Below are positions 1-14,417 of a stretch of DNA of 64,000 bases, in pieces; positions within the stretch are counted from its first letter, which is position 1, and each line of letters starts with the position of its first letter. The DNA is taken from NCBI GenBank assembly GCA_946902985.2, contig OX336393.1, forward strand, positions 133,452,533 through 133,516,532, read 5' to 3'. This DNA comes from Meconema thalassinum (Eukaryota > Arthropoda > Insecta > Orthoptera > Tettigoniidae). Below the pieces are notes generated by a model. That model searched no databases. It was given only the letters and a program-made list of their open reading frames with translations, and had not been told where the DNA came from. The translations under genes were made by a program, and so were the position numbers.

Positions 1-3000
1 ACAGTCGTTCAACATAGCAGCGGTCAATGGCTTAGTCCAGACTGCCATCCAACCTAACAGCGGCCAATGGCTTAGTCCAGACAGTCGTCCAACATAGCAG
101 CGGTCAATGGTTAATACAGACAGTCCTCCAACCTAGCAGCGGCCAATAGCTTAGTCCACACAGTCGTCCAACATAGCAGCGGTCAATGGCTTAGTACAGA
201 CAGTCCTCGAATCTAGCAGTGGCCAGTGGCTTAGTCCACACAGTCGTCCAACATAGCAGCGGCCAATGGCTTAGTACAGACAGTCTTCCAACCTAGCAGC
301 GGCCAATGGCTTAGTCCACACAGTAGTCCAACATATCAGTGGTCAATGGCTTAGTTCAGACAGTCCTCGAATCTAGCAGTGGCCAGTGGCTTAGTCCACA
401 CAGTCGTCCAACATAGCAGCGGTCAATGGCTTAGTACAGAAAGTCCTCCTACCTAGCAGCGGCCAATGGCTTAGTACAGACAGTCGTTCAACATAGCAGC
501 GGTCAATGGCTTGGTCCAGACTGTCATCCAACCTAACAGCGGCCAATGGCTTAGTCCAGACAGTCGTCCAACCTTGCTGCGGTCAATGGCTTAGTCCAGA
601 GAGTCGTCCAACCTTACAGCGGCCAATGGCTTAGTCCAGACTGTCATCCAACCTAACAGCGGTCAATGGCTTTGTCCAGAAATCGTTCAACCTAGTAGCG
701 GCCAATGGCTTAGTCCAGACTATCATCCTACCTAGCAGCGGCCAATGGCTTAGTCTAGACTGTCATCCAACCTAGCAACGGCCAATGGCTTAGTACAGAC
801 AGTCCTCCAACCTAGCAGCGGCCAATGGCTTTGTCTTGACAGTCGTCCAACGTAGCAACGCTCAATGGCTTAGTCCAGACAGTCGTTCAACATAGCAGCG
901 GACAATGGCTTAGTCTAGACAGTCGTCCAACGTAGCAGCGCCCAGTGGCTTAGTCCACACAGTCGTCCAACATAGCAGCGGTCAATGGCTTAGTACAGAC
1001 AGTCCTCCAACCTAGCAGCGGCCAATGGCTTTGTCTAGACAGTCGTCCGACGTAGCAACGGTCAATGGCTTAGTCTAGACTGTCCTCCGACTTAGCAGCG
1101 GCCAGTGGCTTAGTCCACACAGTCGTCCTACATAGCAGCGGCCAATGGCTTAGTCCAGACAGTCGTCCAAGCTAGCAGCGGTCAATGGCTTAGTACAGAC
1201 AGTCCTCCAGCTTAGCAGCGGACAGTGGCTTAGTCCACACAGTCGTCCAACATAGCAGCGGCCAATGGCTTAGTCTAGACTGTCATCCAACAGAGCAGCG
1301 GCCAATGGCTTAGTCTAGACAGTCCTCCAACCTAGCAGCGGCCAGTGGCTTAGTCCACACAGTCGTTCAACATAGCGGCGGACAATGGCTTAGTCTAGAC
1401 AGTCGTCCAACGTAGCAGCGCCCAGTGGCTTAGTCCACACAGTTGTTCAACATAGCAGCGGTCAATGGCTAAGTGCAGACAGTCCTCCAACCTATCAGCG
1501 GTCAATGGCTTAGTCTAGACTGTCATCCAAATTAGCAGCGGTCAATAGCTTAGTACAGACAGTCCTCCAACCTAGCAGCGGCCAATGGCTTAGTCTAGAC
1601 TGTCATCCAACCTAGCAGTGATCAATGGCTTAGTCCACACAGTCGTCCAAACTAGCAGCGGTCAATGGCTTAGTACAGACAGTCGTCCAACCTAGCAGCG
1701 GCCAATGGCTTAGTCTAGACAGTCGTCCAATGTAGCAGCGGTCAATGGCTTAGTCCAGACAATCGTTCAACATAGCAGCGGCCAATGGCTTAGTCTAGAC
1801 AGTCGTCCAACGAAGCAGCGGCCAGTGGCTTAGTCCACACAGTCGTCCTACATAGCAGCGGTCAATGGGTTAGTACAGACAGTCCTCCAACCTACCAGCG
1901 GCCAATGGCTTAGTCTAGACTGTCATCCAACCTAGCAGCGGCCAGTGGCTTAGTCCACACAGTCGTCCAACATAGCAGCGGCCAATGGCTTAGTACAGAC
2001 AGTCCTCCAACCTAGCAGCGGCCAATGGCTTAGTACAGACAGTCGTTCAACATAACAGCGGCCAGTGGCTTAGTCCACACAGTCGTTCAACATAGCAACG
2101 GCCAGTGGCTTAGTCCACACAGTCTTCCAACATAGCAGCAGCCAATGGCTTAGTCTAGACTGTCATCCAACCTAGCAGCGGCCAATGGCTTAGTCTAGAC
2201 TGTCATCCAACCTAGCAGCGACCAATGACTTAGTCTAGACTGTCATCCAACCTAGCAGCGGCCAATGGCTTAGTATAGACTGCCATCCAACCCAGCAGCG
2301 GGCAATGGGTTAGTCTAGACTGTCATACAACCTAGCAGCGGCCAGTGGCTTAGTCCACACAGTCGTCCAACATAGCAGCGGTCAATGGCTTACTCTAGAC
2401 TGTCATCCAACCTAGCAGCGGCCAATGGCTTAGTCTAGACTGTCCTTCAACCTAGCAGCGGCCAGTGGCTTAGTCCACACATTCGTCCAAAATAGCAGCG
2501 GCCAATGGCTTAGTCCAGACCGTCGTCCAACATAGCAGCGGCCATTGGCTTAGTTCACACAGTCGTCCAACATAGCAGCGGTCAATGGCTTAGTCCAGAC
2601 TGTCATCAAACCTAGCAGCGGCCAGTGGCTTAGTCCACACAGTTGTACAACCTTGCAGCGGTCAATGGCTTAGTACAGACAGTCCTCCAACCTAGCAGTG
2701 GCCAATGGCTTAGTACAGACAGTCGTTCAACATAGCAGCGGTCAATGGCTTAGTCCAGACTGCCATCCAACCTAACAGCGGCCAATGGCTTAGTCCAGAC
2801 AGTCGTCCAACATAGCAGCGGTCAGTGGCTTAATACAGACAGTCCTATAACCTAGCAGCGGCCAATAGCTTAGTCCACACAGTCGTCCAACATAGCAGCG
2901 GTCAATGGCTTAGTACAGACAGTCCTCGAATCTAGCAGTGGCCAGTGGCTTAGTCCACACAGTCGTCCAACCCAGCAGCGGTCAATGGCTTAGTACAGAC

Positions 3001-3470
3001 AGTCTTCCAACCTAGCAGCGGCCAATGGCTTAGTCCACACAGTAGTCCAACATAGCAGTGGCCAATGGCTTAGTACAGACAGTCCTCGAATCTAGCAGTG
3101 GCCAGTGGCTTAGTCCACACAGTCGTCCAACATAGCAGCGATCAATGGCTTAGTACAGACAGTCCTCCAACCTAGCAGCGGCCAATGGCTTAGTACAGAC
3201 AGTCGTTCAACATAGCAGCGGTCAATGGCTTGGTCCAGACTGTCATCCAACCCAACAGCGGTCAATGGCTTAGTCCAGAAGTCGTTCAACATATTAGCGG
3301 CCAAAGGCTTAGTCCAGACTATCATCCTACCTAGCATCGGCCAATGGCTTAGTCTAGACTGTCATCCAACCTAGCAACGGCCAATGGCTTAGTACAGACA
3401 GTCCTCCAACCTAGCAGCGGCCAATGGCTTTGTCTTGACAGTCGTCCAACGAAGCAACGGTCAATGGCTT
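1..3470. repeat. Satellite higher-order block, copy A
   Basis: The order of monomer variants here recurs almost base for base starting near 4,237. Landmarks are the 39-bp monomer near 661-700 (again near 4,897) and the segment near 3,110-3,337 (again at 7,386-7,613). The offset is about 4,236 bp in the first part and 4,276 bp later, a difference of one 40-bp monomer. Divergence between copies is low, so the duplication is recent. Confidence 0.85.
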
Positions 3471-4236
3471 AGTCCAGACAGTCGTCCAACCTAGCAGCGG
3501 CCAATGGCTTAGTCCAGACAGTCGTCTAACCTAGCAGCGGCCAGTGGCTTAGTCCACAGAGTCGTCCAACCTAGCAGCGGTCAATGGCTTAGTACAGACA
3601 GTCCTCCAACCTAGCAGCGGCCAGTGGCTTAGTCCAAACAGTCGTCCAACATAGCAGCGACCAATGGCTTAGTACAGACAGTCCTCCAACCTAGCAGCGG
3701 CCAATGACTTAGTCTAGACTGTCATCCAACCTAGCAGCGGCCAATGGCTTAGTATAGACTGTCATCCAACCTAGCAGCGGCCAATGGCTTAGTCCAGGCT
3801 GTCATCCAACCTAGCAGCGGTCAATGGGTTAGTGTAGACTGTCATCCAACCTAGCAGCGGCCAGTGGCTTAGTCCACACAGTCGTCCAACATAACAGCGG
3901 TCAATGGCTTAGTCTAGACTGTCATCCAAACTAGCAGCGGCCAATGGCTTAGTCTAGACTGTCTTCAACCTAGCAGCGGCCAATGGCTTAGTCCACACAT
4001 TCGTCCATCATAGCAACGGCCAATGGCTTAGTCCAGACCGTCGTCCAACATAGCAGCGGCCAGTGGCTTAGTTCACACAGTCGGCCAACATAGCAGCGGT
4101 CAATGGCTTAGTTAGACTGTCATCAAACCTAGCAGCGGCCAGTGGCTTAGTCCACACAGTTGTCCAACCTTGCAGCGGTCAATGGCTTAGTACAGACAGT
4201 CCTCCAACCTAGCAGCGGCCAATGGCTTAGTACAGA

Positions 4237-7200
4237 CAGTCGTTCAACATAGCAGCGGTCAATGGCTTAGTCCAGACTGCCATCCAACCTAACAGCGGCC
4301 AATGGCTTAGTCCAGACAGTCGTCCAACATAGCAGCGGTAAATGGCTTAATACAGACAGTCCTCCAACCTAGCAGCGGCCAATAGCTTAGTCCACACAGT
4401 CGTCCAACATAGCAGCGGTCAATGGCTTAGTACAGACAGTCCTCGAATCTAGCAGTGGCCAGTGGCTTAGTCCACACAGTCGTCCAACATAGCAGCGGCC
4501 AATGGCTTAGTACAGACAGTCTTCCAACCTAGCAGCGGCCAATGGCTTAGTCCACACAGTAGTCCAACATATCAGTGGTCAATGGCTTAGTTCAGACAGT
4601 CCTCGAATCTAGCAGTGGCCAGTGGCTTAGTCCACACAGTCGTCCAACATAGCAGCGGTCAATGGCTTAGTACAGAAAGTCCTCCTACCTAGCAGCGGCC
4701 AATGGCTTAGTACAGACAGTCGTTCAACATAGCAGCGGTCAATGGCTTGGTCCAGACTGTCATCCAACCTAACAGCGGCCAATGGCTTAGTCCAGACAGT
4801 CGTCCAACCTTGCTGCGGTCAATGGCTTATTCCAGAGAGTCGTCCAACCTTACAGCGGCCAATGGCTTAGTCCAGACTGTCATCCAACCTAACAGCGGTC
4901 AATGGCTTTGTCCAGAAATCGTTCAACCTAGTAGCGGCCAATGGCTTAGTCCAGACTATCATCCTACCTAGCAGCGGCCAATGGCTTAGTCTAGACTGTC
5001 ATCCAACCTAGCAACGGCCAATGGCTTAGTACAGACAGTACTCCAACCTAGCAGCGGCCAATGGCTTTGTCTTGACAGTCGTCCAACGTAGCAACGCTCA
5101 ATGGCTTAGTCCAGACAGTCGTTCAACATAGCAGCGGACAGTGGCTTAGTCTAGACAGTCGTCCAACGTAGCAGCGCCCAGTGGCTTAGTCCACACAGTC
5201 GTCCAACATAGCAGCGGTCAATGGCTTAGTACAGACAGTCCTCCAACCTAGCAGCGGCCAATGGCTTTGTCTAGACAGTCGTCCGACGTAGCAACGGTCA
5301 ATGGCTTAGTCTAGACTGTCCTCCGACCTAGCAGCGGCCAGTGGCTTAGTCCACACAGTCGTCCTACATAGCAGCGGCCAATGGCTTAGTCCAGACAGTC
5401 GTCCAAGCTAGCAGCGGTCAATGGCTTAGTACAGACAGTCCTCCAGCTTAGCAGCGGACAGTGGCTTAGTCCACACAGTCGTCCAACATAGCAGCGGCCA
5501 ATGGCTTAGTCTAGACTGTCATCCAACAGAGCAGCGGCCAATGGCTTAGTCTAGACAGTCCTCCAACCTAGCAGCGGCCAGTGGCTTAGTCCACACAGTC
5601 GTTCAACATAGCGGCGGACAATGGCTTAGTCTAGACAGTCGTCCAACGTAGCAGCGCCCAGTGGCTTAGTCCACACAGTTGTTCAACATAGCAGCGGTCA
5701 ATGGCTAAGTGCAGACAGTCCTCCAATCTATCAGCGGTCAATGGCTTAGTCTAGACTGTCATCCAAATTAGCAGCGGTCAATAGCTTAGTACAGACAGTC
5801 CTCCAACCTAGCAGCGGCCAATGGCTTAGTCTAGACTGTCATCCAACCTAGCAGTGATCAATGGCTTAGTCCACACAGTCGTCCAAACTAGCAGCGGTCA
5901 ATGGCTTAGTACAGACAGTCGTCCAACCTAGCAGCGGCCAATGGCTTAGTCTAGACAGTCGTCCAACGTAGCAGCGGTCAATGGCTTAGTCCAGACAATC
6001 GTTCAACATAGCAGCGGCCAATGGCTTAGTCTAGACAGTCGTCCAACGAAGCAGCGGCCAGTGGCTTAGTCCACACAGTCGTCCAACATAGCAGCGGTCA
6101 ATGGGTTAGTACAGACAGTCCTCCAACCTACCAGCGGCCAATGGCTTAGTCTAGACTGTCATCCAACCTAGCAGCGGCCAGTGGCTTAGTCCACACAGTC
6201 GTCCAACATAGCAGCGGCCAATGGCTTAGTACAGACAGTCCTCCAACCTAGCAGCGGCCAATGGCTTAGTACAGACAGTCGTTCAACCTAACAGCGGCCA
6301 GTGGCTTAGTCCACACAGTCGTTCAACATAGCAACGGCCAGTGGCTTAGTCCACACAGTCTTCCAACATAGCAGCAGCCAATGGCTTAGTCTAGACTGTC
6401 ATCCAACCTAGCAGCGGCCAATGGCTTAGTCTAGACTGTCATCCAACCTAGCAGCGACCAATGACTTAGTCTAGACTGTCATCCAACCTAGCAGCGGCCA
6501 ATGGCTTAGTATAGACTGCCATCCAACCTAGCAGCGGCCAATGGCTTAGTCCAGGCTGTCATCCAACCCAGCAGCGGGCAATGGGTTAGTCTAGACTGTC
6601 ATCCAACCTAGCAGCGGCCAGTGGCTTAGTCCACACAGTCGTCCAACATAGCAGCGGTCAATGGCTTACTCTAGACTGTCATCCAACCTAGCAGCGGCCA
6701 ATGGCTTAGTCTAGACTGTCCTTCAACCTAGCAGCGGCCAGTGGCTTAGTCCACACATTCGTCCAAAATAGCAGCGGCCAATGGCTTAGTCCAGACCGTC
6801 GTCCAACATAGCAGCGGCCATTGGCTTAGTTCATACAGTCGTCCAACATAGCAGCGGTCAATGGCTTAGTCCAGACTGTCATCAAACCTAGCAGCGGCCA
6901 GTGGCTTAGTCCACACAGTTGTCCAACCTTGCAGCGGTCAATGGCTTAGTACAGACAGTCCTCCAACCTAGCAGTGGCCAATGGCTTAGTACAGACAGTC
7001 GTTCAACATAGCAGCGGTCAATGGCTTAGTCCAGACTGCCATCCAACCTAACAGCGGCCAATGGCTTAGTCCAGACAGTCGTCCAACATAGCAGCGGTCA
7101 GTGGCTTAATACAGACAGTCCTATAACCTAGCAGCGGCCAATAGCTTAGTCCACACAGTCGTCCAACATAGCAGCGGTCAATGGCTTAGTACAGACAGTC

Positions 7201-7745
7201 CTCGAATCTAGCAGTGGCCAGTGGCTTAGTCCACACAGTCGTCCAACCCAGCAGCGGTCAATGGCTTAGTACAGACAGTCTTCCAACCTAGCAGCGGCCA
7301 ATGGCTTAGTCCACACAGTAGTCCAACATAGCAGTGGCCAATGGCTTAGTACAGACAGTCCTCGAATCTAGCAGTGGCCAGTGGCTTAGTCCACACAGTC
7401 GTCCAACATAGCAGCGATCAATGGCTTAGTACAGACAGTCCTCCAACCTAGCAGCGGCCAATGGCTTAGTACAGACAGTCGTTCAACATAGCAGCGGTCA
7501 ATGGCTTGGTCCAGACTGTCATCCAACCTAACAGCGGTCAATGGCTTAGTCCAGAAGTCGTTCAACATATTAGCGGCCAATGGCTTAGTCCAGACTATCA
7601 TCCTACCTAGCATCGGCCAATGGCTTAGTCTAGACTGTCATCCAACCTAGCAACGGCCAATGGCTTAGTACAGACAGTCCTCCAACCTAGCAGCGGCCAA
7701 TGGCTTTGTCTTGACAGTCGTCCAACGAAGCAACGGTCAATGGCT
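4237..7745. repeat. Satellite higher-order block, copy B
   Basis: This is the near-identical partner of the block at 1-3,470. Copy B has one extra monomer, apparently in the stretch around 6,541-6,580 where an additional CCAGGCTGTC-type unit sits. Similarity to copy A stops near 7,745, where the monomer order changes. Confidence 0.85.
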
Positions 7746-8449
7746 TAGTCCAGACAGTCGTTCAACATAGCAGCGGACAATGGCTTAGTCTAGACAGTCG
7801 TCCAACGTAGCAGCGCCCAGTGGCTTAGTCCACACTGTCGTCCAACATAGCAGCGGTCAATGGCTTAGTACAGACAGTTCTCCAACCTAGCAGCGGCCAA
7901 TGGCTTTGTCTAGACAGTCGTCCAACGTAGCAACGGTCAATGGCTTAGTCCAGACCGTCGTTCAACATAGCAGCGGACAATGGCTTAGTCTAGACAGTCG
8001 TCCAACGTAGCAGCGCCCAGTGGCTTAGTCCACACAGTCGTCCAACATAGCAGCGGTCAATGGCTTAGTACAGACAGTCCTCCAACCTAGCAGCGGCCAA
8101 TGGCTTAGTCTAGACTGTCCTCCGACCTAGCAGCGGCCAGTGGCTTAGTCCACACAGTCGTCCTACATAGCAGCGGCCAATGGCTTAGTCCAGACAGTCG
8201 TCCAACCTAGCAGCGGTCAATGGCTTAGTACAGTCAGTCCTCCAACTTAGCAGCGGACAGTGGCTTAGTCCACACAGTCGTCCAACATAGCGGCGGACAA
8301 TGGCTTAGTCTAGACAGTCGTCCAACGAGGCAGCGCCCAGTGGCTTAGTCCACACAGTCGTTCAACATAGCAGCGGTCAATGGCTAAGTGCAGACAGTCC
8401 TCCAACCCAGCAGCGGTCAATGGCTTAGTCTAGACTGTCATCCAACATA

Positions 8450-8628
8450 AAGCAAGCAAGCAAGCTTGTAGTTTAACGTGACCGTTAATCGCGAGATCAT
8501 GAGCCACGGGACCTCCTTTTTACGTGGAATCCGAACCACAGGACATGGCATTTCACATCGAAAATCTCACATGCATTGACCGGGAATCGAACCCGGTCCA
8601 CATTGGTGAGATGCATACAGCTTAACCG
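8450..8628 (-). mobile_element. tRNA-derived SINE inserted in the satellite
   Basis: A 179-bp non-satellite insert lies between two copies of the 11-bp target duplication CATCCAACATA (8,439-8,449 and 8,629-8,639). Read on the minus strand it has a tRNA-like head with a B-box-like GGTTCGATTCC, a short body and an (AAGC/GCTT)n tail at 8,450-8,465. The same family is present at 57,686-57,887 in the opposite orientation. It is a clean retrotransposition event. Confidence 0.9.
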
Positions 8629-11600
8629 CATCCAACATAGCAGCGGTCAATAGCTTAGTACAGACAGTCCTCCAACCTAGCAGCGGCCAATGGCTTGGTC
8701 TAGACTGTCATCCAACCTAGCAGTGATCAATGGCTTAGTCCACACAGTCGTCCAACCTAGCAGCGGTCAATGGCTTAGTCCAGAAAATCGTTCAACATAG
8801 CAGCGGCCAATGGCTTAGTCTAGACTGTCATCCAACAGAGCAGCGGCCAATGGCTTAGTCTAGACAGTCCTCCAACCTAGCAGCGGCCAGTGGCTTAGTC
8901 CACACAGTCGTTCAACATAGCGGCGGACAATGGCTTAGTCTAGACAGTCGTCCAACGAGGCAGCGCCCAGTGGCTTAGTCCACACAGTCGTTCAACATAG
9001 CAGCGGTCAATGGCTAAGTGCAGACAGTCCTCCAACCCAGCAGCGGTCAATGGCTTAGTCTAGACTGTCATCCAACATAGCAGCGGTCAATAGCTTAGTA
9101 CAGACAGTCCTCCAACCTAGCAGCGGCCAATGGCTTGGTCTAGACTTTCATCCAACCTAGCAGTGATCAATGGCGTAGTCCACACAGTCGTCCAACCTAG
9201 CAGCGGTCAATGGCTTAGTCCAGAAAATCGTTCAACATAGCAGCGGCCAATGGCTTAGTCTAGACAGTCGTCCAACGAAGCAGCGGCCAGTGGCTTAGTC
9301 CACACAGTCGTCCAACATAGCAGCGGTCAATGGGTTAGTACAGACATTCCTCCAACCTACCAGCGATCAATGGCTTAGTCCACACAGTCGTCCAACCTAG
9401 CAGCGGCCAATGGCTTAGTCCAGACAGTCGTCTAACCTAGCAGCGGCCAGTGGCTTTGTCCACACAGTCGTCCAACCTAGCAGCGGTCAATGGCTTAGTC
9501 CACACCGTCGTCCAACCTAGCAGCGGTCAATGGCTTAGTACAGGCAGTCCTACAACTTAGCAGCGGCCAATGGCTTAGTCTACACAGTCGTCCAACATAG
9601 CAGCAGTTAATGGCTTAGTCCACACAGTCGGCCAACCTAGGAGCGGCCAATGGCTTAGTCCACACAGTCGTCCAACCAAGCAGCGGTCAATGGCTTAGTC
9701 CACACAGTCGTCCAGCCTAGCAGGGGCCAATGGCTTAGTTCAGACAGTCGTCCAACCTCGCAGCGGCCAGTGGCTTAGTCCTTACAGTCGTCCAACCTAG
9801 CAGCGGCCAATGGCTTAGTCCACACAGTCGTCTAACATAGCAGCGATCAATGGCTTAGTCCACACAGTCGTCCAACCTAGCAGCGGCCAATGGCTTAGTC
9901 CAGACAGTCGTCTAACCTAGCAGCGGCCAGTGGCTTAGTCCACACAGTCGTCCAACCTAGCAGCGGTCAATGGCTTAGTACAGACTGTCCTCCAACCTAG
10001 CAGCGGCCAATGGTTTAGTACAGACAGTCTTTCAACATAGCAGCGGTCAATGGATTAGTGCAGACAAACGTCCAACCTTGCCGCGGTGAATGGCTTAGTC
10101 CCCACAGTCGTTCAACATAGTTGCAGTCAATGGCTTAGTCCACACAGTCGTCCAAGCTAGCAGCGATCAATGGCTTAGTCCACACAGTCGTCCAGCCTAG
10201 CAGGGGCCAATGGCATAGTTCAGACAGTCGTCCAACATCGCAGCTGCCAGTGGCTTTGTCCCCACAGTCGTCCAACCTAGCATCGGCCAATGGCTTATTC
10301 CACACAGTCGTCCAACCTAGCAGGGATCAATGGCTTACTCCACACAGTCGTCCAACCTAGCAGCGGCCAATGGCTTAGTCCAGACAGTCGTCTAGCCTAG
10401 CAGCGGTCAGTGGCTTAGTCCACACAGTCGTCCAACCTAGAAGCGGCCAATGGCTTAGTCCACACAGTCGTCCAACCTAGCAGCGGTCAATGGCTTAGTC
10501 CACACAGTCGTCCAGCCTAGCAGGGGCCAATGGCTTAATTCAGTCAGTCGTCCAACCTCGCAGCGGCCAGTGGCTTAGTCCCTACAGTCGTCCAACCTAG
10601 CAGCGGCCAATGGCTTAGTCCACACAGTCGTCCAACCTAGCAGCGAACAATGGCTTAGTCCACACAGTCGTCCAACCTAGCAGCGGCCAATGGCTTAGTC
10701 CAGACAGTCGTCTAACCTAGCAGCGGCCAGTGGCTTAGTCCACACAGTCGTCCAACCTAGCAACGGTCAATGGCTTAGTACAGACTGTCCTCCAACCTAG
10801 CAGCGACCAATGGTTTAGTACAGACAGTTTTTCAACATAGCAGCGGTCAAAGGCTTAGTGCAGACAGTCGTCCAACCTTGCAGCGGCCAATCGCTTAGTC
10901 CCCACAGTCGTTCAACATAGCAGCGGTCAATGGCTTAGTCCACACCGTCGTCCAACCTAGCAGCGTTCAATGGCTTAGTCCACACAGTCGTCCAGCCTAA
11001 CAGGGGGCAATGGCTTAGTTCAGACAGTCGTACAACCTCGCAGCGGCCAGCGGCTTAGTCCCCACAGTCGTCCAACCTAGCAGCGGCCAATGGCTTAGTC
11101 CACACAGTCGTCCAACCTAGCAGCGATCAATGGCTTAGTCCACACAGTCGTCCAACCTAGCAGCGGCCAATGGCTTAGTCCAGACAGTCGTCTTACCTAG
11201 CAGCGGCCAGTGGCTTTGTCCACACAGTCGTCCAACCTAGCAGCGGTCAATGGCTTAGTACAGACAGTCCTCCAACCTAGCAGCGGCCAGTGGCTTATTC
11301 CACACAGTCGTCCAACATAGCAGCGGCCAATGGCTTAGTACAGACAGTCCTCCAACCTAGCAGCGGCCAATGGCTTAGTACAGACAGTCGTTCAACTTAA
11401 CAGCGGCCAGTGGCTTAGTCCACACAGTCGTTCAACATAGCAGCGGCCAGTCGCTTAGTCCACACAGTCTTCCAACATATCAGCAGCCAATGGCTTAGTC
11501 TAGACTGTCATCCAACCTAGCAGCGGCCAATGACATAGTCTAGTCTGTCATCCAACCTAGCAGCGGCCAATGGCTTAGTATAGACTGTCATCCAACCTAG

Positions 11601-11699
11601 CAGAGGCCAGTGGCTTAGTCCACACAGTCGTCCAACATTGCAGCGGTCAATGGCTTAGTCTAGACTGTCATCCAACCTCGCAGCGGCCAACGGCTTAGT

Positions 11700-14417
11700 C
11701 TAAACTGTCCTTCAACCTAGCAGCGGCCAATGGGTAAGTCCACACATTCGTCCAACCTAGCAGCGGCCAATGGCTTAGTCCAGACCGTCGTCCAACCTAG
11801 CAGCGGCCAGTGGCTTAGTTCACACAGTCGTCCAACATAGCAGCGGTCAATGGCCTAGTCCTGACTCTCATCAAACCTAGCAGCGACCAGTGGCTTAGTC
11901 CACGCAGTTGTCCAACCTTGCAGCGGTCAATGGCTTAGTACAGACAGTCCTCCAACCTAGCAGGTGCCAATGGCTTAGTACAGACAGTCGTTCAACATAG
12001 CAGCGGTCAATGGCTTAGTCCAGACTGTCATCCAACCTAACAGCGGCCAATGGCTTAGTCCAGACAGTCGTCTAACATAGCAGCGGTCAATGGCTTAATA
12101 CAGACAGTCCTCCGCCCTAGCAGCGGCCAATAGCTTAGTCCACACAGTCGTCCAACATAGCAGCGGTCAATGGCTTAGTACAGACAGTCCTCGAATCTAG
12201 CAGTGGCCAGTGGCTTAGTCCACACAGTCGTCCAACAAAGCAGCGGTCAATGGCTTAGTACAGACAGTCCTCCAACCTAGCAGCGGCCAATGGCTTAGTC
12301 CACACAGTAGTCCAACATAGCAGTGGACAATGGATTAGTACAGACAGTCCTCGAATCTAGCAGTTGCCAGTGGCTTAGTCCACACAGTCGTCCAACATAG
12401 CAGCGGTCAATGGCTTAGTACAGACAGTCCTCCAACCTAGCAGCGGCCAATGGCTTAGTACAGACAGTCGTTCAACATAGCAGCGGTCAATGGCTTGGTC
12501 CAGACTGTCATCCAACCTAACAGTGGTCAATGGCTTAGTCCAGAAGTCGTTCATCATAGTAGCGGCCAATGGCTTAGTCCAGACTATCATCCTACCTAGC
12601 AGCGGCCAATGGCTTAGTCTAGACTGTCATCCAACCTAGCAACGGCCAATGGCTTAGTACAGACAGTCCTCCAACCTAGCAGCGGCCAATGGCTTTGTCT
12701 AGACAGTCGTCCAACGTAGCAACGGTCAATGGCTTAGTCCAGACAGTCGTTCAACATAGCAGCGGTCAATGGCTTAGTACAGACAGTCCTCCAACCTAGC
12801 AGCGGCCAATGGCTTAGTCTAGACTGTCCTCCGACCTAGCAGTGGCCAGTGGCTTAGTCCACACAGTCGTCCAACATAGCAGCGGCCAATGGCTTTGTCC
12901 AGACAGTCGTCCAACCTAGCAGCGGTCAATGGCTTAGTACAGACAGTCCTCCAACTTAGCAGCGGAAAGTGGCTTAGTCCACACAGTCGTCCAACATAGC
13001 AGCGGCCAATGGCTTAGTCTAGACTGTCATCCAACAGAGCAGCGGCCAATGGCTTAGTCTAAACTGTCCTTCAACCTAGCAGCGGCCAATGGCTAAGTCC
13101 ACACATTCGTCCAACCTAGCAGCGGCCAATGGCTTAGTCCAGACCGTCGTCCAACCTAGCAGCGGCCAGTGGCTTAGTTCACACAGTCGTCCAACATAGC
13201 AGCGGTCAATGGTCTAGTCCAGACTCTCATCAAACCTAGCAGCGACCAGTGGCTTAGTCCACGCAGTTGTCCAACCTTGCAGCGGTCAATGGCTTAGTGC
13301 AGACAGTCCTCCAACCTAGCAGGTGCCAATGGCTTAGTATAGACAGACGTTCAACATAGCAGCGGTCAATGGCTTAGTCCAGACTGTCATCCAACCTAAC
13401 AGCGGCCAATGGCTTAGTCCAGACAGTCGTCTAACATAGCAGCGGTCAATGGCTTAATACAGACAGTCCTCCGCCCTAGCAGCGGCCAATAGCTTAGTCC
13501 ACACAGTCGTCCAACATAGCAGCGGTCAATGGCTTAGTACAGACAGTCCTCGAATCTAGCAGTGGCCAGTGGCTTAGTCCACACAGTCGTCCAACAAAGC
13601 AGCGGTCAATGGCTTAGTACAGACAGTCCTCCAACCTAGCAGCGGCCAATGGCTTAGTCCACACAGTAGTCCAACATTGCAGTGGTCAATGGATTAGTAC
13701 AGACAGTCCTCGAATCTAGCAGTTGCCAGTGGCTTAGTCCACACAGTCGTCCAACATAGCAGCGGTCAATGGCTTAGTACAGACAGTCCTCCAACCTAGC
13801 AGCGGCCAATGGCTTAGTACAGACAGTCGTTCAACATAGCAGCGGTCAATGGCTTGGTCCAGACTGTCATCCAACCTAACAGTGGTCAATGGCTTAGTCC
13901 AGAAGTCGTTCAACATAGTAGCGGCCAATGGCTTAGTCCAGACTATCATCCTACCTAGCGGCGGCCAATGGCTTAGTCTAGACTGTCATCCAACCTAGCA
14001 ACGGCCAATGGCTTAGTACAGACATTCCTCCAACCTAGCAGCGGCCAATGGCTTTGTCTAGACAGTCGTCCAACGTAGCAACGGTCAATGGCTTAGTCCA
14101 GACAGTCGTTCAACATAGCAGCGGTCAATGGCTTAGTACAGACAGTCCTCCAACCTAGCAGCGGCCAATGGCTTAGTCTAGACTGTCCTCCGACCTAGCA
14201 GTGGCCAGTGGCTTAGTCCACACAGTCGTCCAACATAGCAGCGGCCAATGGCTTAGTCCAGACAGTCGTCCAACCTAGCAGCGGTCAATGGCTTAGTACA
14301 GACAGTCCTCCAACTTAGCAGCGGACAGTGGCTTAGTCCACACAGTCGTCCAACATAGCAGCGGCCAATGGCTTAGTCTAGACTGTCATCCAACAGAGCA
14401 GCGGCCAATGGCTTAGT
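11700..14417. repeat. 1.36-kb tandem duplication inside the satellite
   Basis: Two tandem blocks (about 11,700-13,058 and 13,059-14,417) share the same order of monomer variants with an offset of about 1,359 bp. For example, the segment at 12,375-12,590 recurs at 13,734-13,949, and the unusual TCTAAACTGTCCTTC monomer starts both blocks. This is a second, independent scale of duplication within the array. Confidence 0.8.

Noticed and set aside
3110..13949. Several 71-75-codon frames in the satellite that look like a repeated protein family
   Set aside because: They are the same satellite monomers read in one frame; 3 x 40 bp is divisible by three, so similar frames recur without selection.
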